Assembly: GCA_038200305.1 (NCBI GenBank)
Contig: JBBPYD010000148.1
Location: 1-64,000, forward strand
DNA from: JANXXV01 sp038200305
GTDB lineage: Bacteria > Acidobacteriota > Terriglobia > Bryobacterales > Bryobacteraceae
Direction of reading: 5' to 3'
DNA: 64,000 nucleotides
Position 1 is the first letter of the stretch; each line of letters begins with the position of its first letter. The notes beneath the pieces were generated by a model. It was not told the origin of the DNA, made no database searches, and saw only the letters and a program-made list of their open reading frames with translations. Positions 41,352 to 50,720 of this stretch are shown one piece after another. A program made the position numbers and the translations under genes.

Positions 41352-43120
41352 AACCCCTCACACTTCTGATAGCTCTCGCCTCCATGCCCCTGCTGGCCCA
41401 ACACGCTGGGCCAACCACCATGTTTCCGCCGGTCCGCGGCACGCGCGAGATGGTGGCAGCAGCCAATAACCTGGAGGTCGAAGCCGGATACCGGATCGTG
41501 ACCGCCGGCGGGAATGCGGTGGATGCGGGCGTCGCAACCGTGCTGACCGCCGCCGTCACTGAGCAGTCTCGCTTCGGACTGGGCGGTGAGATGCCGCTGC
41601 TCATTAAGATGGCTGGCAAGCCGGTGATTGCGATCAGCGGCGTGGGGACGGCGCCCGCAAAGGCGACGGTTGAGTTCTACTCGCACCGTGAAATGGAGCC
41701 GTGGGAACAGCCCGGCCGCATGCCGCCCATCCCCTCGCAGGGAATCCGGTCGGCGATCTTGCCCGGTGTGTTCGACGGCCTGATTGTCGCGTTACAGAAA
41801 TACGGAACCATGACCTTCGCGCAAGTGGCCGCGCCCGCAATCGAATACGCCGGGGGCTTCCCCATCGCGGAGGAGTTCGCCGGCATGCTGCGCGGCTATC
41901 AACCGATTCTCGAACTCTGGCCTGCATCGAAAGCTTTCTTCTATCCGAATGGAACGGCTCCGGTGCGCGGTGAAATTGTCCGTATGCCCGCTCTGGCCAA
42001 GACGCTACGGGAACTCGCAACCGCGGAGAAGAAGACGCGCGGAAATCGGGCGAAGAAGCTACAGGCGGTCCGTGACCTATTCTATAAAGGCAGCATCGCC
42101 AAACGCGTGGCCGCATTTTCAGAAGCCAATGGCGGCCTGATCGCCTACGATGACTTGAAAAACTTCCACGCCGATATTGACGGCCCGAAGACGGCTACCT
42201 TCCACGGTTTTGAAGTGTACAAGCCCGGATTCTGGACACAAGGCCCCGTGATGCTGGAAATGCTGAACATTCTGGAAGGCATCGACTTGAAGGCGATGGG
42301 CCACAATTCCGCCGAATATCTGCATACCGTGGTCGAGACTGCCAAACTGGCCTTCGCGGATCGAGACCGTTACTACGGCGATCCGAAATTCAGCAAGATT
42401 CCAGAAGAGACCCTGCTGTCCCGCGATTACGCAACAGAGCGCCGCAAACTGATCGATCCGCAACACGCATCCATGGAACACCGCCCCGGCACAATGGGAC
42501 AGCCTTTACCGAAACAGGAGACTACGGACAGCAGCGCCATTGTCAATGACACCACGTGTGTCAACGTGATGGATCGCAATGGCAACATGTTTTCGGCGAC
42601 CCCGAGCGGTGCGTGGCTGCCATCCGTAATCGCCGGTGATACAGGGATTCCGTTCACCTCACGGCTGCAGTCTTTTGTAATGACGCCGGGTCACCCGAAC
42701 CAGCTTGCTCCGGGCAAGCGGCCTCGCGTAACACTCAGCCCGACCATTGTGACTAAGGACGGCAAGCCGTTCCTGGTTATGTCAACGCCCGGCGGCGACA
42801 ATCAGGACCAGGCATTGATCCAGGTCCTGTTAAATATTCTGGTGTTCAATATGTCGCCCCAGGAAGCAGTGGAGGCCCCGCGCTTTCAGACCGAGCACTT
42901 CTACGCGTCCTTCGCCGACCATCAATTCACCCCCGGCCGCCTTAACCTGGAAGGCCGCATCCCGCGAGAGACGGCCGCCAGGCTGACCGCACTCGGTCAC
43001 CGGGTCTCGCTTACGGGCGATTGGAGCAACTCATCCGCGCCAACGGTGATTCTCTCCGCGAACGGTGTCCTGGAAGGCGGCGCCGATCCGCGCCGGGCGC
43101 GGTTCGTGTTCGGCCGTTAG
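41348..43120 (+). CDS. ggt: Gamma-glutamyltransferase-family protein
   Basis: This 590-aa secreted protein (signal MKPLTLLIALASMPLLAQ) fits the GGT fold. The large-subunit block GGNAVDAGVATVLTAAVTEQ begins near residue 55. The processing/nucleophile region reads SSAIVNDTTCVNVMDRNGNM, with the catalytic Thr likely the one in DTTC; relatives usually have TTH here. LSPTIVTKDGKPFLVMSTPG is also typical. The enzyme would cleave glutathione or related gamma-glutamyl compounds in the periplasm. Because the TTC variant differs from classic GGT, the exact substrate is uncertain. Confidence 0.82.
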   Translation: MKPLTLLIALASMPLLAQHAGPTTMFPPVRGTREMVAAANNLEVEAGYRIVTAGGNAVDAGVATVLTAAVTEQSRFGLGGEMPLLIKMAGKPVIAISGVGTAPAKATVEFYSHREMEPWEQPGRMPPIPSQGIRSAILPGVFDGLIVALQKYGTMTFAQVAAPAIEYAGGFPIAEEFAGMLRGYQPILELWPASKAFFYPNGTAPVRGEIVRMPALAKTLRELATAEKKTRGNRAKKLQAVRDLFYKGSIAKRVAAFSEANGGLIAYDDLKNFHADIDGPKTATFHGFEVYKPGFWTQGPVMLEMLNILEGIDLKAMGHNSAEYLHTVVETAKLAFADRDRYYGDPKFSKIPEETLLSRDYATERRKLIDPQHASMEHRPGTMGQPLPKQETTDSSAIVNDTTCVNVMDRNGNMFSATPSGAWLPSVIAGDTGIPFTSRLQSFVMTPGHPNQLAPGKRPRVTLSPTIVTKDGKPFLVMSTPGGDNQDQALIQVLLNILVFNMSPQEAVEAPRFQTEHFYASFADHQFTPGRLNLEGRIPRETAARLTALGHRVSLTGDWSNSSAPTVILSANGVLEGGADPRRARFVFGR

Positions 43121-44784
43121 CGCACCGGTACGATCTTATCCGCCGTGACATTCACCGGATCGATATCGACCGGAATGTCCTTCAGCTTGCCGATGGCTGC
43201 TTGCACTTCCGGACGAAGCTTCCCGAGTCCGGTCAGCATTTTCTTTGCGCCGGAATAGTTTCCGGTGGCCTCGATTATTAATAGATCGTGTACCAGATCG
43301 CGCACGGCGCCTTTGATCTTCGTGAAGTCCACGTGGAAAGTGCCATCATGACCGGCAACGAATCCTCCCTTGTCCAGCAGATAGTTGAACTGAAGCGCCA
43401 TTCCCTTCCCGTGCGCTTCATTGAGCCCAAACCGGAGCGTCCGGAAAGAAGACGCAAGAAAGCTGATGTACAGCTTATTCTCCGAGGCAGGCAGCAGTTT
43501 CTTGTCGAACATATACTGCAGCATGAAGAGGCCCGTGACGTCGGCCTTGGCTTCTTCAATGGCGCTGTAGAGTTCCTTCAATTCCTGCCTGGGCGTAGTG
43601 GCGCGCCCGCCAACCTGAATCTGATGCGGCCCAATGCCGTGGGTCATCTCATGCGCCAGAATGTGAGTGAAGAACGAATCGAAGTTCAAATCCCCCTGCG
43701 CCGATGCAGGTAATATGCGCTTTGAAATTGGAATCAGGGTCGTCTCAAATTTTGCCTCCTGCACATTCTTCAGCATCACGCGCTTGCTGCCCTTTTCCGC
43801 CGTGACCCGTTCGTCGTTCGGCAAATTGTAGGCCGCGGTGCGGACGCCGTGCGCTCCATCACCCGTCGCGATGATTTGATTCACCACGCTGATCGGCGAA
43901 AGAGCTCCGATCTTTGGATTCCGGTATTTGGCGTCGATTGGCAGATTGTCCTCAATCTCCTGCATGTGACCCGAGAAAAACTTCAGCTTGTCCGACTCCT
44001 TGTCATCACGCAAGTTTACGTACGCCTCATACGAAGCCTTGTAACCGAAGATCTCGTCGTTGTAGGTTTCGTAGGGACCAATGGTGATGTCCAGCGGAGC
44101 ATCCAGATCCATCCAGGCAACGTCGCTCGCATAATAATCGTTCGACAGAAAAGCGTCGGCGCGCGCGTTCAGAAATCGTTTCAGACTCGCATTGCCAGTG
44201 AGCCCGGCAGCCTCATGCAGCAGCTTCGCCAGCCGTTGCAGATCCACCTCGTATTCCTTGCTATAGGGAACGGCGGTCAACTTCGCGTTCTGCCTGCGGA
44301 TCACCGAAAAAAATCCCTCGGCACGCTGCTTCTCTTCTTTTCCAAGCGTCTTCACCCAGGTCTCGAACTCCTGTTTGGTCATGTCTGCCGGATAGAAATT
44401 GGCGCCAGGAAGTTTTTTCGGTGGCACACCCGGGAGGAATGCCGCATGATCGTCCAGCGCCGACCATGGGCTTTTATTCAGCCAGAAATAGTGCAGGCGC
44501 GCCTTGCCCAGCGGCGTGTTGTCCCGCTTGAGCTGATCGTAAAGCTGGTGGTTTCCGCTCCAATACTGGGTCAGGAAAATATCGTCAATCACGTGCGCAG
44601 CCTCAATCAATTTGGCCAGTGCTGCTTTATCGCCGGTCGAAAGTTTCGATGTATCCACTTCGAGCGGCGTTGGGGCATATCGCGCACTCATGCGTTCTAG
44701 TTCCTTAAGGTCTGGGATGTGGGTGGCAGTCTGGCTCATAAGCAGGGTGGAAGAGATGCAGCAAAGCAACAACGAAGTTCTCAT
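43117..44784 (-). CDS. Secreted M49-like (dipeptidyl-peptidase III-related) metallopeptidase
   Basis: This 555-aa protein starts with a signal (MRTSLLLCCISSTLLMSQ). The zinc site is THILAHEMTHGIGPHQIQVG followed ~35 residues later by AIEEAKADVTGLFMLQYM. The HExxH-G plus EExxAD pairing resembles the M49 family, where the motif is HExxGH and EECRAD; here the spacing is one residue shorter. It would be a periplasmic dipeptidase or aminopeptidase. Its end overlaps the gamma-glutamyltransferase end by 4 bp in convergent orientation. Confidence 0.8.
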   Translation of the reverse strand: MRTSLLLCCISSTLLMSQTATHIPDLKELERMSARYAPTPLEVDTSKLSTGDKAALAKLIEAAHVIDDIFLTQYWSGNHQLYDQLKRDNTPLGKARLHYFWLNKSPWSALDDHAAFLPGVPPKKLPGANFYPADMTKQEFETWVKTLGKEEKQRAEGFFSVIRRQNAKLTAVPYSKEYEVDLQRLAKLLHEAAGLTGNASLKRFLNARADAFLSNDYYASDVAWMDLDAPLDITIGPYETYNDEIFGYKASYEAYVNLRDDKESDKLKFFSGHMQEIEDNLPIDAKYRNPKIGALSPISVVNQIIATGDGAHGVRTAAYNLPNDERVTAEKGSKRVMLKNVQEAKFETTLIPISKRILPASAQGDLNFDSFFTHILAHEMTHGIGPHQIQVGGRATTPRQELKELYSAIEEAKADVTGLFMLQYMFDKKLLPASENKLYISFLASSFRTLRFGLNEAHGKGMALQFNYLLDKGGFVAGHDGTFHVDFTKIKGAVRDLVHDLLIIEATGNYSGAKKMLTGLGKLRPEVQAAIGKLKDIPVDIDPVNVTADKIVPVR

Positions 44785-44867
44785 CCATTCCAGTACAGCA
44801 GAAAACGCGCTTGCGGCGGGCGCCGTGTCACAAACCCGCTCGCACCAGCGTCCATATCCGGAACCCT

Positions 44868-46502
44868 ATGGCGCTCGAAGAGTATAAACGCAAACGGAAC
44901 TTCTCAAAGACCCCGGAGCCAGCCCCGGACAAGGAAAAGGGGGCCATAGAGGCAAAGGAGCCTTGCAGGTACTTCATCCAGCGCCATGACGCGACCCGCC
45001 TGCATTATGACTTACGGCTTGAGGTAGATGGAGTCCTGAAATCATGGGCTGTGCCGAAAGGCCCATCGCTCGACCCCACCCAAAAGCGTCTGGCCATGGA
45101 GGTGGAAGATCATCCCCTCGGCTACGGCACATTCGAAGGAAACATCCCCGAAGGCAACTACGGCGCAGGCAGCGTCATGCTCTGGGACCGCGGCCGCTTT
45201 GAAGCGGTTGGTCCCACGCCAGCCAGGGAACAGCTCGCGCATGGAGAGCTGAAATTCGATCTCGAAGGCGAGAAGCTGCATGGTGGATTCGCGCTCATCA
45301 AAATGAAGCGCACTCAGAAAAACGAATGGCTGCTGATCAAGCACCGTGACGAATCCGCCGTTGACGGCTGGAACATAGAAGACGTGAATCGCAGCATCTC
45401 AACAAAGCGGACCCAGGATGAGATCGCAGCCGATGCACCGCTGGTCAAGAGCACGCCGTCCGGGCGTGCTCCCCTCGCGGGAGCCGTCCGCGCCGCGATG
45501 CCAGAAGAAATCGAACCGATGAAGGCTTTTCTGACGGACTCTCCTCCTGAAGGGACAGGTTGGCTCTATGAAATCAAATGGGATGGCGTGCGTGCTCTTG
45601 GTTATGTAAAAAACGAAAAGCTGAAACTGTATTCGCGGAAGAGCCAGCCCATCACGGCACAGTATCCCGAGTTGGCGGATTTCGCAAAACACGTAAATGC
45701 CGAATCCGCGGTGGTGGACGGCGAAATCGCGGTAGTGGATGAGAATGGGCGTCCGGAGTTTCAACTGCTCCAACCCCGCATCATGGCGTCTGGGAAAGCG
45801 GCTATCGCGGAAGCGGCCGCCGCGGCGCCCGTCACCTATTATTTATTCGATCTGCTCTACTACAACGGATTCGATTTGCGGAAATGCCCTCTCATCGAGC
45901 GCAAGGAACTGCTGAAGTCGATCCTGTCAAACCATCCACGCTTCCGCTACTCGGAACATTTTGAAGATCAGGGAAAGGAGCTGTTGGCGCAGGCCAGAAA
46001 GGCTAGCCTCGAAGGTGTGATTGCCAAAAAAGCCGCCAGCCTCTACGAATCCAAACGCAGTGCCGCGTGGCTCAAGCTGAAGTTGGTCCAGCAGCAGGAG
46101 TTTGTGATTTGTGGTTTCACTAAGAAACTGCGTGACACCTTCGCGTCGCTCATGCTCGGGATTTATCGAGACGGAAAACTCGAGTACGCCGGCAACGTTG
46201 GAACCGGATTCAATGAAGCGTCGCTGAACGCGATCTATCACAAGCTTCAGCCGCTCATTACCGCGCGCAGTCCGTTCACCACTTACAAACTCCCCACCAG
46301 CAGAGGCGTCACGTGGGTAAAACCCGAGCTAGTCTGCGAGATCAAATTCGCGCAGTGGACCAAGGATTCGCATCTGCGCGCACCCGTCTTCCTAGGGCTC
46401 CGGCCGGATGCCGATCCAAAGGACTGTGTTCGCGAAGTCGCGGTTCCTTCCGAAACCACCGCGCCTCCGAAGAAGACCGCCCGGCGCGTCTCAGGCCGGT
46501 AA
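44868..46502 (+). CDS. ligD: ATP-dependent DNA ligase LigD (phosphoesterase + ligase, no polymerase)
   Basis: ATG 44868 gives 544 aa. Residues ~1-160 are the 3'-phosphoesterase domain (RYFIQRHDATRLHYDLRLEV, then HPLGYGTFEGNIPEGNYGAG). Residues ~220-420 are the adenylyltransferase domain with the nucleophile lysine in YEIKWDGVRALGY. The C-terminal OB domain includes GRRPDAD-like GLRPDADPKDC. The primase/polymerase domain of full LigD is absent, and no Ku gene is in the window. It would seal breaks in bacterial end joining. Confidence 0.88.
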   Translation: MALEEYKRKRNFSKTPEPAPDKEKGAIEAKEPCRYFIQRHDATRLHYDLRLEVDGVLKSWAVPKGPSLDPTQKRLAMEVEDHPLGYGTFEGNIPEGNYGAGSVMLWDRGRFEAVGPTPAREQLAHGELKFDLEGEKLHGGFALIKMKRTQKNEWLLIKHRDESAVDGWNIEDVNRSISTKRTQDEIAADAPLVKSTPSGRAPLAGAVRAAMPEEIEPMKAFLTDSPPEGTGWLYEIKWDGVRALGYVKNEKLKLYSRKSQPITAQYPELADFAKHVNAESAVVDGEIAVVDENGRPEFQLLQPRIMASGKAAIAEAAAAAPVTYYLFDLLYYNGFDLRKCPLIERKELLKSILSNHPRFRYSEHFEDQGKELLAQARKASLEGVIAKKAASLYESKRSAAWLKLKLVQQQEFVICGFTKKLRDTFASLMLGIYRDGKLEYAGNVGTGFNEASLNAIYHKLQPLITARSPFTTYKLPTSRGVTWVKPELVCEIKFAQWTKDSHLRAPVFLGLRPDADPKDCVREVAVPSETTAPPKKTARRVSGR

Positions 46503-46508
46503 CCCGAT

Positions 46509-47837
46509 CTAGAGATTCACTTCAACTACTTCTTCAAAGATCCGCGGGTCAATGGCAATGCCACTCACGCGCAACCGTTCCAGAATCTTCGGCGTATGTC
46601 CAGAGCCGCGGAAGCTGCCCTGCACTTTTCCCGCTTCGTTCACACCGGTCCGCTCAAACACAAAAATGTCCTGTACATCAATGCGGTCGTCTTTCACGCC
46701 GAGCACTTCCGAAACGTTCATGATCTTGCGGCTTCCATCCTGCAAACGCGAGACCTGCACCACTATTTTCACCGCGCTCGCCAGTTGCTGCAGAATGACG
46801 CGCGTCGGGATCTCCAGGTCTGCCATCAGAATCATGGACTCCAGGCGCGAGAACGCATCCTTCGGATTATTTGCGTGGACCGTCGTCATGGAACCCTCCA
46901 CGCCGGTGTTCATCGCCTGCAACATATCCAGTGCTTCGGCGCCGCGGCACTCACCAACGATGATCCTGTCCGGACGCATGCGGAGCGCCGTTCGGACCAA
47001 CTGGCGCTGGTTAATGCCACCCTCCTTATTGAGATTGGGCGGACGCGTTTCGAACTTCACCACGTGGCGCTGCTGTAGCTGCAATTCGGCGGTATCTTCG
47101 ATAGTGACGATGCGTTCGTCTTCCGGGATGAAGCGGGAGAGCGCGTTCAGCGTAGTGGTCTTACCAGAACCGGTTCCACCCGAGATCAAAACCGTCGCCT
47201 TTGACTTCACACACGCAGCCAGGAATTTCAACATGCCGGACATGATCGTCTTATTCGCGATCATTTCATCGGAGGTGATGACGTGCCGGCCGAAACGGCG
47301 GATGCTGAGCGAGGGGCCATCCAGTGCCAGCGGAGGAATGATTGCGTTGACGCGGGAACCATCCGGCAGGCGCGCGTCTACAATGGGCTGCGCTTCGTCA
47401 ATGCGCCGCCCCACTTGCGAGACGATCTTTTCAATGATGTGGAGCAGATGGTTGTTGTCTTTGAACCGCACCTGGGTCTGAACCAGTTTGCCGTTCCGCT
47501 CGATGTAGACTTTGTCGAACCGGTTGACCAGAATATCGGAAATGGACGGCTCTTTCAGCAACGGCTCCAGAGGTCCGAGTCCGAGCACTTCATCCAGAAT
47601 CTCCTCGATGATTTTGTTCTGCTCGGCCGTGGTCATGGGAACGCGCTCGTCTTCGAGGATGCGCTCGACTACGCGGCCAATTTCCGCGCGAAGCCGGTCT
47701 TTCGGGATCGACGAGACACGCTCCATGTTCAGCGCGCCAATCAGCTTCTTGTGGATCTCGGATTTCAGCTCAAAGTACCGGTCCAGCGCGCCTGACGATC
47801 CGCTCCGGTTTGGTTGTGATCGAAAGTTCGTTCCCAC
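46509..47837 (-). CDS. cpaF: CpaF/TadA-type secretion ATPase
   Basis: This 442-aa cytoplasmic ATPase has an N-terminal helical domain with LGPLEPLLKEPSISDILVNR, Walker A VLISGGTGSGKTTTLNALSR (~residues 219-238), the Asp box IVTIEDTAELQLQQ, Walker B RIIVGECRGAEALDML and the His box MTTVHANNPKDAFSRLE. This is the CpaF/TadA subfamily that powers Flp-pilus or Tad export. No other tad genes are visible, so it is an orphan here; its partners are elsewhere. Confidence 0.9.
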   Translation of the reverse strand: MGTNFRSQPNRSGSSGALDRYFELKSEIHKKLIGALNMERVSSIPKDRLRAEIGRVVERILEDERVPMTTAEQNKIIEEILDEVLGLGPLEPLLKEPSISDILVNRFDKVYIERNGKLVQTQVRFKDNNHLLHIIEKIVSQVGRRIDEAQPIVDARLPDGSRVNAIIPPLALDGPSLSIRRFGRHVITSDEMIANKTIMSGMLKFLAACVKSKATVLISGGTGSGKTTTLNALSRFIPEDERIVTIEDTAELQLQQRHVVKFETRPPNLNKEGGINQRQLVRTALRMRPDRIIVGECRGAEALDMLQAMNTGVEGSMTTVHANNPKDAFSRLESMILMADLEIPTRVILQQLASAVKIVVQVSRLQDGSRKIMNVSEVLGVKDDRIDVQDIFVFERTGVNEAGKVQGSFRGSGHTPKILERLRVSGIAIDPRIFEEVVEVNL

Positions 47838-47866
47838 GGTGTGATTCTAATGTAACGCACGAAACT

Positions 47867-49429
47867 TCAGTCTTTCTTGTGGCCGATATCGAGCCCGAAC
47901 GAGGGGTTATCCCGAGTCCCGCCGATTTTGATGGGAATCACGGAACCTACCCCTTTCTTCCTGAAAAAGGGATCGACGGCTTTCAACAAAAATGATTTAA
48001 ATCCCGTCGTGGTCTCCGACAACTTGGCCTCCATCCGCACCACGCCATGGAAATCAAGAGCTTCGCTTCTCAACCGGTATGTGCCATCCAGCCGAACGCT
48101 TGCGCCGGGCACCGCGAATGACAACTTGGAGAAAGTGACCAAGCCCTTATTCAACTTGAACCGGCCTTTCAAATTAGAAACAACCCTCTCCGCATCGCTG
48201 TCTTCCGTATCCCCTCTGGCACGGCCGCTCAGTGTGTCCACCTTATCCTGCACTTTCAGATTTGTGAACTTGGCTGCCCCGATGCCGAACTGGCCATCGA
48301 GTTTGAGCTTATCGGCAATATCTTCTTCGCCTGGCGGAATCACTAGTTTTGTGTTGAAGCTCAGCACTCCAGTCATCGGATTTTTACTAGATTTAATGGC
48401 AAGCCGAAGAATGTCTTGCAGCCTGGCCTGATTCACAACCACGTCCAAAGAAACGGTCTTTCCCTTCACCCCTTCGGTTCCAGTGACACCGCCGTTGGCC
48501 AGAATCGCCGATTTAAGAAACTGCGCGTGGACTGGCTGCAGCAGAGTATCGCCATCAGTCCCGTCCACAATGGAATGGAATTGCGTTTTGAGGTGAATGG
48601 GATTTCCGGCAATCCGCACTGTGAAGTCCGGCGTATCAGTCTCGCCGTTCACTTCAATCCGGCCCAGCTCACCATTGTATTTGCCGGTGGAGGAGAGGAT
48701 GCCAGAGATCCCACGGAATACCGAGAGATCCGCATTCTCGAACTTATATTTGCCGGATACGGGCGTCAAGCCCGGATCGTCACCACTCCAAGGCCCGAAT
48801 TCACCGGTGCTGTGAATATCTCCAGGGGGCTTCGCATTCTTCAGGGTCGCAATAAACTGCATTGGCCCGTCAGTGCCCACGGAATTTAGCGTGAGCCGGT
48901 AAATATCGAACTGCAGTGGATCTTTGCCGGCCTTCTTCGGAAGGATGGTGAGCTTTGTGCCATCGGCAGTAACGCTGTCTACCACGAACTCGGACGATTT
49001 CTCCGCGCTGCCGGATTTCTTTTGCCGGCCGTTTTTGTCATCGCTCTGCCGTGGAGGGATGTGCAATTCCAGTCCGGTCAGCGTCAGGTTTCGAATATGT
49101 TTTGTGGGCCTGAACAGTTGCAGAAATCCAGTCTCGACCGAAAAGCGTTTGATGCTGATCAGGGGTGGGACATCTGTCCGGCCATGATGCCGGAGCACGA
49201 GATCTTCGCCAGTGGCGCTGAGGTGCGGAAATAATGAGATTTGAAGATCCTTCAGTTCCACGTCGCTCTGATATTTATCTTTTAAAGCTTTCACCACCCT
49301 GCCGCGCGCTATCGGCCCCAGGTGTTGGGCGAATGCGAATAGAAGTACACCGGCTACAAGAAGGATGGCTGCGATGACGGCGAATACTCGCACAATTCGA
49401 GATTTCGTCGTTCTGCTTTCAATCTGCAT
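47867..49429 (-). CDS. AsmA-family envelope protein
   Basis: This 520-aa protein has one N-terminal helix (VFAVIAAILLVAGVLLFAFA, ~15-34) and a long periplasmic part of repeated beta-strands, with the AsmA start block (VVKALKDKYQSDVELKDLQI, SLFPHLSATGEDLVLR) and a C-terminal VVRMEAKLSETTTGFKSFLL region. AsmA-like proteins affect lipid transport or outer-membrane assembly between membranes. It precedes cpaF on the same strand with 29 bp between them. Confidence 0.75.
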   Translation of the reverse strand: MQIESRTTKSRIVRVFAVIAAILLVAGVLLFAFAQHLGPIARGRVVKALKDKYQSDVELKDLQISLFPHLSATGEDLVLRHHGRTDVPPLISIKRFSVETGFLQLFRPTKHIRNLTLTGLELHIPPRQSDDKNGRQKKSGSAEKSSEFVVDSVTADGTKLTILPKKAGKDPLQFDIYRLTLNSVGTDGPMQFIATLKNAKPPGDIHSTGEFGPWSGDDPGLTPVSGKYKFENADLSVFRGISGILSSTGKYNGELGRIEVNGETDTPDFTVRIAGNPIHLKTQFHSIVDGTDGDTLLQPVHAQFLKSAILANGGVTGTEGVKGKTVSLDVVVNQARLQDILRLAIKSSKNPMTGVLSFNTKLVIPPGEEDIADKLKLDGQFGIGAAKFTNLKVQDKVDTLSGRARGDTEDSDAERVVSNLKGRFKLNKGLVTFSKLSFAVPGASVRLDGTYRLRSEALDFHGVVRMEAKLSETTTGFKSFLLKAVDPFFRKKGVGSVIPIKIGGTRDNPSFGLDIGHKKD

Positions 49430-49502
49430 AGCTACAGGGAGGCACGTTTAGCGCTAGGTTGAAGTTGTGTAGCACTAGGCTCTACTTCGATTGTAGCCAC
49501 AC

Positions 49503-50657
49503 TCAACGAAACAGCAACTGCGCGTAATCGTTCAGATAATGCCGCCAATTGATCCAGGTGTGGCCGCCTTCGGTTTCATGAAAATCGTTCTTGATGCCGT
49601 GAGTATTCAAGACTTGTTTCAAGTTATTCGCGCTGGCGTTCACCAACGTATCTTTCGCTCCAACACCGATCCAGAAGAGCTTCACCATCTTGTTGGTCTC
49701 CTCGGGATTTGCGAAAAACTGAACATTCTGCGTTTCGAAGTCCGCCGTCGCCTGCGGATTCACGCCGGCGCTCCAGACGCCGATGTAAGCAAACCGGTCC
49801 AGGCTTCTCGGAGCGATCCTGAGTGTCTGGCCTCCGCCCATCGACAAACCGGCGATGGCCCGGCTCTCCCGGCCGGCCGCCACATGAAAGTTTTTCTCCA
49901 CGTAGGGGATTATGTTCTTCACCAACTCCTGCGTGAACAGGTCCTGAGCCGCCGCCACGGGTGCCGTACGGGCCGATCGGGGCATACTCCCGTTGGGCAT
50001 CACCACGATCATCGGCTTGGCCTTCTTCGCCGCTAACAGATTGTCCATAATGAAACCGGCGCGGCCAATCGTACTCCAGCCGGCATCGTCGTCGCCGCTA
50101 CCGTGCAGCAAGTACAGAACCGGGTATTTCGTATTGCTGCTTTCATAGCCGGGAGGCGTGTAGATATGCATGCTGCGGGTTGTGTCCAGCGCATTCGATT
50201 CGTACCAAACCGTCCGCACCTCGCCATGCGGAACGGGCTTGAGATCTTCAAATGCGGCTTCCTCGCCCGGCACCTCAAACATGTTGTCCAGGCTGGTGAG
50301 ACCCTGTTTAATCATGGGGTTTTTCGGATCGATGGTGCGCACGCCGTCCACCGTAAACACATAGCTGTAGAAATCCGGCACGAGCGGTCCGGCCGTTATC
50401 GACCACACGCCCTTGTCGTCCTTTTCCAGTTTCCCTCCGGTTCCCCGTCCCTGTGCGATCCAATCGCCACTGACGCTGATTTCACTTGCTTTCGGAGCGT
50501 AGATTCGGAATGTCACTCGATTATCAGGCAGCACTTCCGGGGACTTCAGCGTGTCGTTCGGAGTGGGCTCCCGCCGGGGCGGCTGAGCGGCTGCACTCGC
50601 CAAAAACAGCAAACCGGCTGTAACCGCCGCCAAGCCCAAGCTTTTCTGCTGAACCAT
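49503..50657 (-). CDS. Secreted esterase with N-terminal Ig-like/CBM48-like domain
   Basis: This 384-aa protein starts with a signal (LGLAAVTAGLLFLASAAAQP). Residues ~35-125 form an E-set domain (RVTFRIYAPKASEISVSGDW, then DFYSYVFTVDGVRTIDPKNP). Residues ~145-384 are an alpha/beta-hydrolase of the esterase D/feruloyl esterase type: YPVLYLLHGSGDDDAGW, nucleophile SRAIAGLSMGGGQTL (GLSMGG) and a C-terminal catalytic His in ETEGGHTWINWR. It probably hydrolyses plant-cell-wall-linked ester bonds outside the cytoplasm. The substrate is not shown. Confidence 0.85.
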   Translation of the reverse strand: MVQQKSLGLAAVTAGLLFLASAAAQPPRREPTPNDTLKSPEVLPDNRVTFRIYAPKASEISVSGDWIAQGRGTGGKLEKDDKGVWSITAGPLVPDFYSYVFTVDGVRTIDPKNPMIKQGLTSLDNMFEVPGEEAAFEDLKPVPHGEVRTVWYESNALDTTRSMHIYTPPGYESSNTKYPVLYLLHGSGDDDAGWSTIGRAGFIMDNLLAAKKAKPMIVVMPNGSMPRSARTAPVAAAQDLFTQELVKNIIPYVEKNFHVAAGRESRAIAGLSMGGGQTLRIAPRSLDRFAYIGVWSAGVNPQATADFETQNVQFFANPEETNKMVKLFWIGVGAKDTLVNASANNLKQVLNTHGIKNDFHETEGGHTWINWRHYLNDYAQLLFR

Positions 50658-50720
50658 AAACCGTCCTCTCAGATCTCCAGTAGAAAATCCGATTTTCAGC
50701 AGTTAGCATACACCAGCGGC

